Made by a program: the position numbers and the translations under genes
Shown: in pieces, positions 7,380 to 8,743 of the stretch
How the letters are laid out: each line of letters begins with the position of its first letter
Position numbering within the stretch: the stretch's first letter is position 1
Origin: an uncultured Bacilli bacterium
Lineage (GTDB): Bacteria > Bacillota_I > Bacilli_A > RF39 > UBA660
Length of the DNA: 8,743 nucleotides
Direction of reading: 5' to 3'
NCBI GenBank assembly: GCA_948629335.1
Contig: CAPHZB010000059.1
Span: 1 to 8,743 of the forward strand
Notes under the pieces: model-generated
The model's input: the letters and a program-made list of their open reading frames with translations, nothing else
Database searches by the model: none
Told to the model about the DNA's origin: nothing

Positions 7380-7659
7380 TTCTGGTTATGATAATTTCAC
7401 TTTCTTTACATTTTCATTTTACAGATACACATTTCTATTCCTGTATGCATATACTAATTGTAGATAAAATTCTATCTATAGCATGTACTTGTTTTTTTAT
7501 TCTATAACTTTAGTAGATGAATTTTTATCCATTTTTTTACTTTAGTTAGTACACAATTATATCTGAATTACTAGATAAAACATTTCTTTAATATCCCCTA
7601 TTTTTTAGATATTTTTAAAGTGATTTAAGGAAATATCACATTTTTAAAAAATTTCATAA
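7380..7659. other. AT-rich intergenic stretch without a supported gene
   Basis: This ~280-bp spacer between the LCP promoter and the tRNA-Cys promoter is very AT-rich and has no open frame with a ribosome site. Its only local structure is the hairpin TAGATA-AAATTC-TATCTA (7461-7478), followed on the plus strand after 13 bases by seven T (7492-7498). That could be a remnant terminator, but nothing upstream on the plus strand is seen to be transcribed into it. Confidence 0.6.
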
Positions 7660-7688
7660 TTGACAAACAGAATATCTTCCTGTAAAAT
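7660..7688 (+). promoter_or_regulatory. Promoter of tRNA-Cys
   Basis: TTGACA (7660-7665) and TAAAAT (7683-7688) are 17 bp apart: a perfect -35 and a -10 with one mismatch. The start would be near 7695, about 7 nt before the mature tRNA 5' end. Confidence 0.9.
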
Positions 7689-7701
7689 GTTATTTGTAGA
7701 T

Positions 7702-7775
7702 GGGTCTATAGCCAAGTGGTAAGGCGTGGGACTGCAACTCCCTGATCGTTGGTTCAAATCCGACTAGGCCCTCCA
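7702..7775 (+). tRNA. tRNA-Cys (GCA)
   Basis: A 74-nt cloverleaf with encoded CCA (7773-7775). The acceptor stem GGGTCTA (7702-7708) pairs with TAGGCCC (7765-7771) with one G-U, and the discriminator is U7772. The D-arm is GCC/GGC (7711-7713, 7723-7725). The anticodon loop CTGCAAC has GCA at 7734-7736, which reads Cys codons. The T-arm GTTGG/CCGAC (7748-7752, 7760-7764) carries the loop TTCAAAT. The variable loop is 4 nt. The outermost anticodon-stem pair is a U-U mismatch (7727, 7743), a minor oddity. It stands alone, with its own promoter and terminators. Confidence 0.97.
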
Positions 7776-7785
7776 AATTGATTGT

Positions 7786-7805
7786 TACTCGAGCTTTTTC
7801 GAGTA
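7786..7805 (+). terminator. First hairpin after tRNA-Cys
   Basis: TACTCGA and TCGAGTA (7786-7792, 7799-7805) form a 7-bp perfect stem with loop GCTTTT. No U-run follows, so it is more likely a 3'-end processing or stability hairpin placed before the true terminator. Confidence 0.5.
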
Positions 7806-7810
7806 TAAAT

Positions 7811-7838
7811 AAAACGCACTTGATAAAAGTGCGTTTTT
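7811..7838 (+). terminator. Terminator of tRNA-Cys, probably bidirectional
   Basis: An 11-bp perfect stem, AAAACGCACTT (7811-7821) with AAGTGCGTTTT (7827-7837), closes a 5-nt loop and ends in five T. On the minus strand the arms end TTTTATTTAT, so it would also stop transcription leaving the toxin locus. Its loop region doubles as the -35 of the antisense promoter. Confidence 0.88.
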
Positions 7839-7848
7839 ATGTTATTAT
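7820..7848 (+). promoter_or_regulatory. Promoter of the candidate antitoxin RNA
   Basis: TTGATA (7820-7825) and TATTAT (7843-7848) are 17 bp apart, and the -10 is preceded by TGT (7840-7842), an extended -10. Each hexamer has one mismatch to consensus. The start is predicted at about 7855-7858. The -35 falls inside the tRNA terminator hairpin, so the two elements share DNA. It points toward the toxin gene. Confidence 0.7.
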
Positions 7849-7854
7849 GAATAT

Positions 7855-7967
7855 GTCAAGGAAACTTGCATAAAATAAAAAAGGGAATACTTAACTTTGG
7901 CGAGTTGAGTACTTACCTAAAGTTAGTTAAGCACTTAATCTATGCTAGATTGAGTACTATTTCTTTA
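7855..7967 (+). ncRNA. Candidate type I antitoxin antisense RNA
   Basis: Inferred from a consensus-like promoter at 7820-7848 and a terminator-like hairpin at 7930-7958. The hairpin has 13 positions (one C-A mismatch, one G-U), loop TGC and tail ATTTCTTT. The ~110-nt RNA would be complementary to the toxin mRNA over its whole 3' UTR, its stop codon and the last few codons. That convergent 3' overlap is how RatA and SR4 act on txpA and bsrG in Bacillus subtilis. There is no coding potential beyond an 8-codon frame without a ribosome site. The ends are estimates to within about 10 nt. Confidence 0.6.
7882..7918. repeat. Left arm of an imperfect inverted repeat (toxin mRNA 3' end)
   Basis: Pairs with 8076-8104. 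In the minus-strand RNA the two arms form 29 base pairs: 27 Watson-Crick and two G-U (8083 with 7911, 8079 with 7915). Bulges are A7888 and 7897-7903. The arm ends directly before six U (7882-7877), so it coincides with the mRNA 3' end. Confidence 0.85.
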
Positions 7968-8046
7968 TAGATAGAATCATTAAAGAGACTATTAATAAAA
8001 TGATAATTAGTATTAGAAATGAGATTAATAAATCTTTTTTCTTCAT
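7957..8046 (-). CDS. 29-residue hydrophobic peptide, candidate type I toxin
   Basis: Not recognised as a member of a named family. The peptide begins MKKKD, has residues 6-27 almost wholly Leu/Ile/Val/Met/Phe broken only by Ser9, Ser21 and Ser26, and ends in KK: a single membrane span capped by Lys at both ends. Size and build fit membrane-acting type I toxins such as Ibs, TisB, ShoB and TxpA/BsrG. The start has a textbook AAGGAGG (8062-8056) 9 nt upstream, but this lies in a hairpin. It has its own extended -10 promoter, a structured leader and an overlapping antisense RNA. The TAG stop sits in a hairpin arm shared with the antisense terminator. Alternative roles are a small membrane regulator or a chance frame; the strong ribosome site argues against chance. 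Toxicity is inferred only. Confidence 0.72.
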   Translation of the reverse strand: MKKKDLLISFLILIIILLIVSLMILSIKK

Positions 8047-8054
8047 AATATCAA

Positions 8055-8079
8055 GCCTCCTTCCTCATAAGTTGGAGGC
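8055..8079 (-). promoter_or_regulatory. Hairpin that sequesters the toxin Shine-Dalgarno
   Basis: In the minus-strand RNA GCCTCC (8079-8074) pairs perfectly with GGAGGC (8060-8055) around a 13-nt loop, burying the GGAGG core of the ribosome site. The same 8079-8076 bases belong to the long-range 5'-3' helix, so the two structures exclude each other and may act as a switch. Confidence 0.7.
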
Positions 8080-8104
8080 AAGCACTCAACAGTTAAGTTT
8101 CCCT
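8076..8104. repeat. Right arm of the inverted repeat (toxin mRNA 5' end)
   Basis: Partner of 7882-7918. It begins where transcription from the promoter at 8111-8119 is predicted to start, so the arm forms the extreme 5' end of the toxin mRNA and carries AGGGAA-ACTTAACT then GTTGAGT on the minus strand. Confidence 0.85.
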
Positions 8105-8110
8105 ATATGA

Positions 8111-8119
8111 ATTATAACA
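8111..8119 (-). promoter_or_regulatory. Extended -10 promoter of the toxin mRNA
   Basis: The minus strand reads TGTTATAAT (8119-8111), a full extended -10, which places the start near 8104. No recognisable -35 lies at 16-18 bp; that position (about 8133-8140) falls in the putative end of the neighbouring insertion sequence. Confidence 0.75.
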
Positions 8120-8130
8120 AGATATTTATT

Positions 8131-8146
8131 AGACTTGTTGCGAAAC
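8131..8146. mobile_element. Putative terminus of an IS5-family element
   Basis: The 20 bases between the transposase stop and the AT-rich toxin promoter must hold the end of the element. AGACTTGTTGCG begins right after TTA, a target type fitting the 3-bp duplications of ISL2/IS1031-type elements. The opposite end is outside the window, so the inverted repeat and target duplication cannot be checked. Confidence 0.4.
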
Positions 8147-8149
8147 TAG

Positions 8150-8743
8150 TTATAAACAATAATTGTAAAGAAAACATATAAGTATAGCTCTTTTATAAAA
8201 GGTTTTAATGCGACTACGATAGCGAGTAGATAGGATTTTAAAAATTTTCAGTTGACAATTAACATGTTCTACTGATATTCTAATACTAGAAATCAATTTA
8301 TTTAACTCTTTATCTTGATCGGTAAGTGGTTTATTTTTTGATTTCTTTTTTGGTGTAAGACTATTTTTAAATAATTCCACTATACCTTGATACCCACTAT
8401 CAGCTAAAAAAGCAATTAGCTCATTCAATTCTTGTGTAGTTTTTTTGAATAAATTAAAATCATGAACACTTCCTGCATCAAAAGCAATTGAAATAATCTC
8501 AAGTGTTTTGGTATCTATTATTATTTGAATTTTAATTGTATGTTTCTTCTTTTTTCCAGAGTAATAAAGTACCTGTAACTCTTTATTTTTTGGTCTTTGT
8601 ATAGGACATTCTGTTACATCAACCTGTTTTTCTGTGGTTGTTATTTCTCTGCCTTTCTTTTTAAAATCTTTATATGAAATTCCCATATTACTAACATTAT
8701 CAAAAATAGAATACAGCCAATCTTCTATTTTATGAATCCATCT
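8150..8743 (-). CDS. IS5-family transposase, DDE_Tnp_4 type (5' end outside window)
   Basis: Cut-and-paste DDE transposase. The frame stays open to the window edge, so the ATG at 8686 is internal and the true N-terminus with its DNA-binding helix-turn-helix is not in view; 197 residues are visible. The RNase H-like catalytic core is complete. The first Asp is in VDVTECPIQRP, followed by YYSGKKKKHTIK and the family motif GSVHDFNLFK. The second Asp is in ADSGYQG and the Glu in SVEHVNCQLK, so the triad is intact and no frameshift is seen. The Lys-rich, AT-rich composition matches the host-like low GC. It reads toward the toxin gene with no terminator between, so read-through could reach it. Confidence 0.9.
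   Translation of the reverse strand, partial: RWIHKIEDWLYSIFDNVSNMGISYKDFKKKGREITTTEKQVDVTECPIQRPKNKELQVLYYSGKKKKHTIKIQIIIDTKTLEIISIAFDAGSVHDFNLFKKTTQELNELIAFLADSGYQGIVELFKNSLTPKKKSKNKPLTDQDKELNKLISSIRISVEHVNCQLKIFKILSTRYRSRIKTFYKRAILICFLYNYCL

Noticed and set aside
7286..7507. 73-codon hydrophobic frame on the plus strand with a TTG start
   Set aside because: It overlaps the LCP N-terminus antisense, and its hydrophobicity is the usual reflection of an AT-rich, Lys-rich opposite strand. Only a weak AAGGA precedes it, and its promoter would be unclear.
7849..7872. 8-codon plus-strand frame near the antisense RNA start
   Set aside because: The ATG sits before the predicted transcript start, there is no ribosome site, and it ends after eight codons.
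7882..8104. A MITE or small transposable element with 30-bp terminal inverted repeats
   Set aside because: No target duplication flanks the arms. The arm ends coincide with a promoter start and a U-run, and the strand-specific G-U pairs point to RNA pairing. A transposon origin in the past is not excluded.
1..8743. CRISPR array, replication origin or phage attachment site
   Set aside because: No regularly spaced direct repeats, DnaA-box cluster or duplicated tRNA 3' end was found; the sequence after the tRNA is not repeated elsewhere in the window.

Overview
The window comes from a low-GC, AT-rich, cell-wall-bearing member of the Bacillota, probably a Bacilli/Erysipelotrichia-type lineage close to the Mollicutes. 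Support: consensus sigma-A promoters often with an extended TGn motif, strong AGGAGG ribosome binding sites, a CIRCE operator, a ClpB without the N-terminal domain (as in mycoplasmas), a SpoIIIE/FtsK translocase, and an LCP-family wall protein. TGG-encoded Trp and full-length frames fit the standard bacterial code. All six stop codons seen are TAA or TAG.

Region 1 (1-7380, nearly all minus strand) is housekeeping. Read in the direction of transcription it holds: an LCP-family envelope protein with a C-terminal PASTA domain; a ~163-nt structured small RNA with its own promoter and terminator, of 6S RNA-like topology; a SpoIIIE/FtsK DNA translocase; a PuuD-like class I glutamine amidotransferase; and clpB under a consensus promoter embedded in a CIRCE element. 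Three start codons are placed downstream of the longest possible frame, because promoter and Shine-Dalgarno positions exclude the longer versions.

Region 2 (7380-7838) is an AT-rich spacer followed by a tRNA-Cys(GCA) gene on the plus strand, with its own promoter, encoded CCA and hairpin terminators.

Region 3 (7820-8743) is accessory and is the most interesting part. Between the tRNA terminator and an IS5-type transposase that runs off the window lies a ~280-bp locus with the full layout of a type I toxin-antitoxin system, of no family I recognise. It has a 29-residue Lys-capped transmembrane peptide with a perfect but hairpin-sequestered Shine-Dalgarno, an extended -10 promoter, and a ~230-nt mRNA whose 5' and 3' ends can form a 29-bp helix ending at a U-run. 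A convergent plus-strand promoter of good consensus would make a ~110-nt antisense RNA over the mRNA 3' end. This is the geometry of Bacillus txpA/RatA and bsrG/SR4, but peptide and RNA sequences look unrelated. The call rests on sequence inspection only; expression and toxicity are inference.
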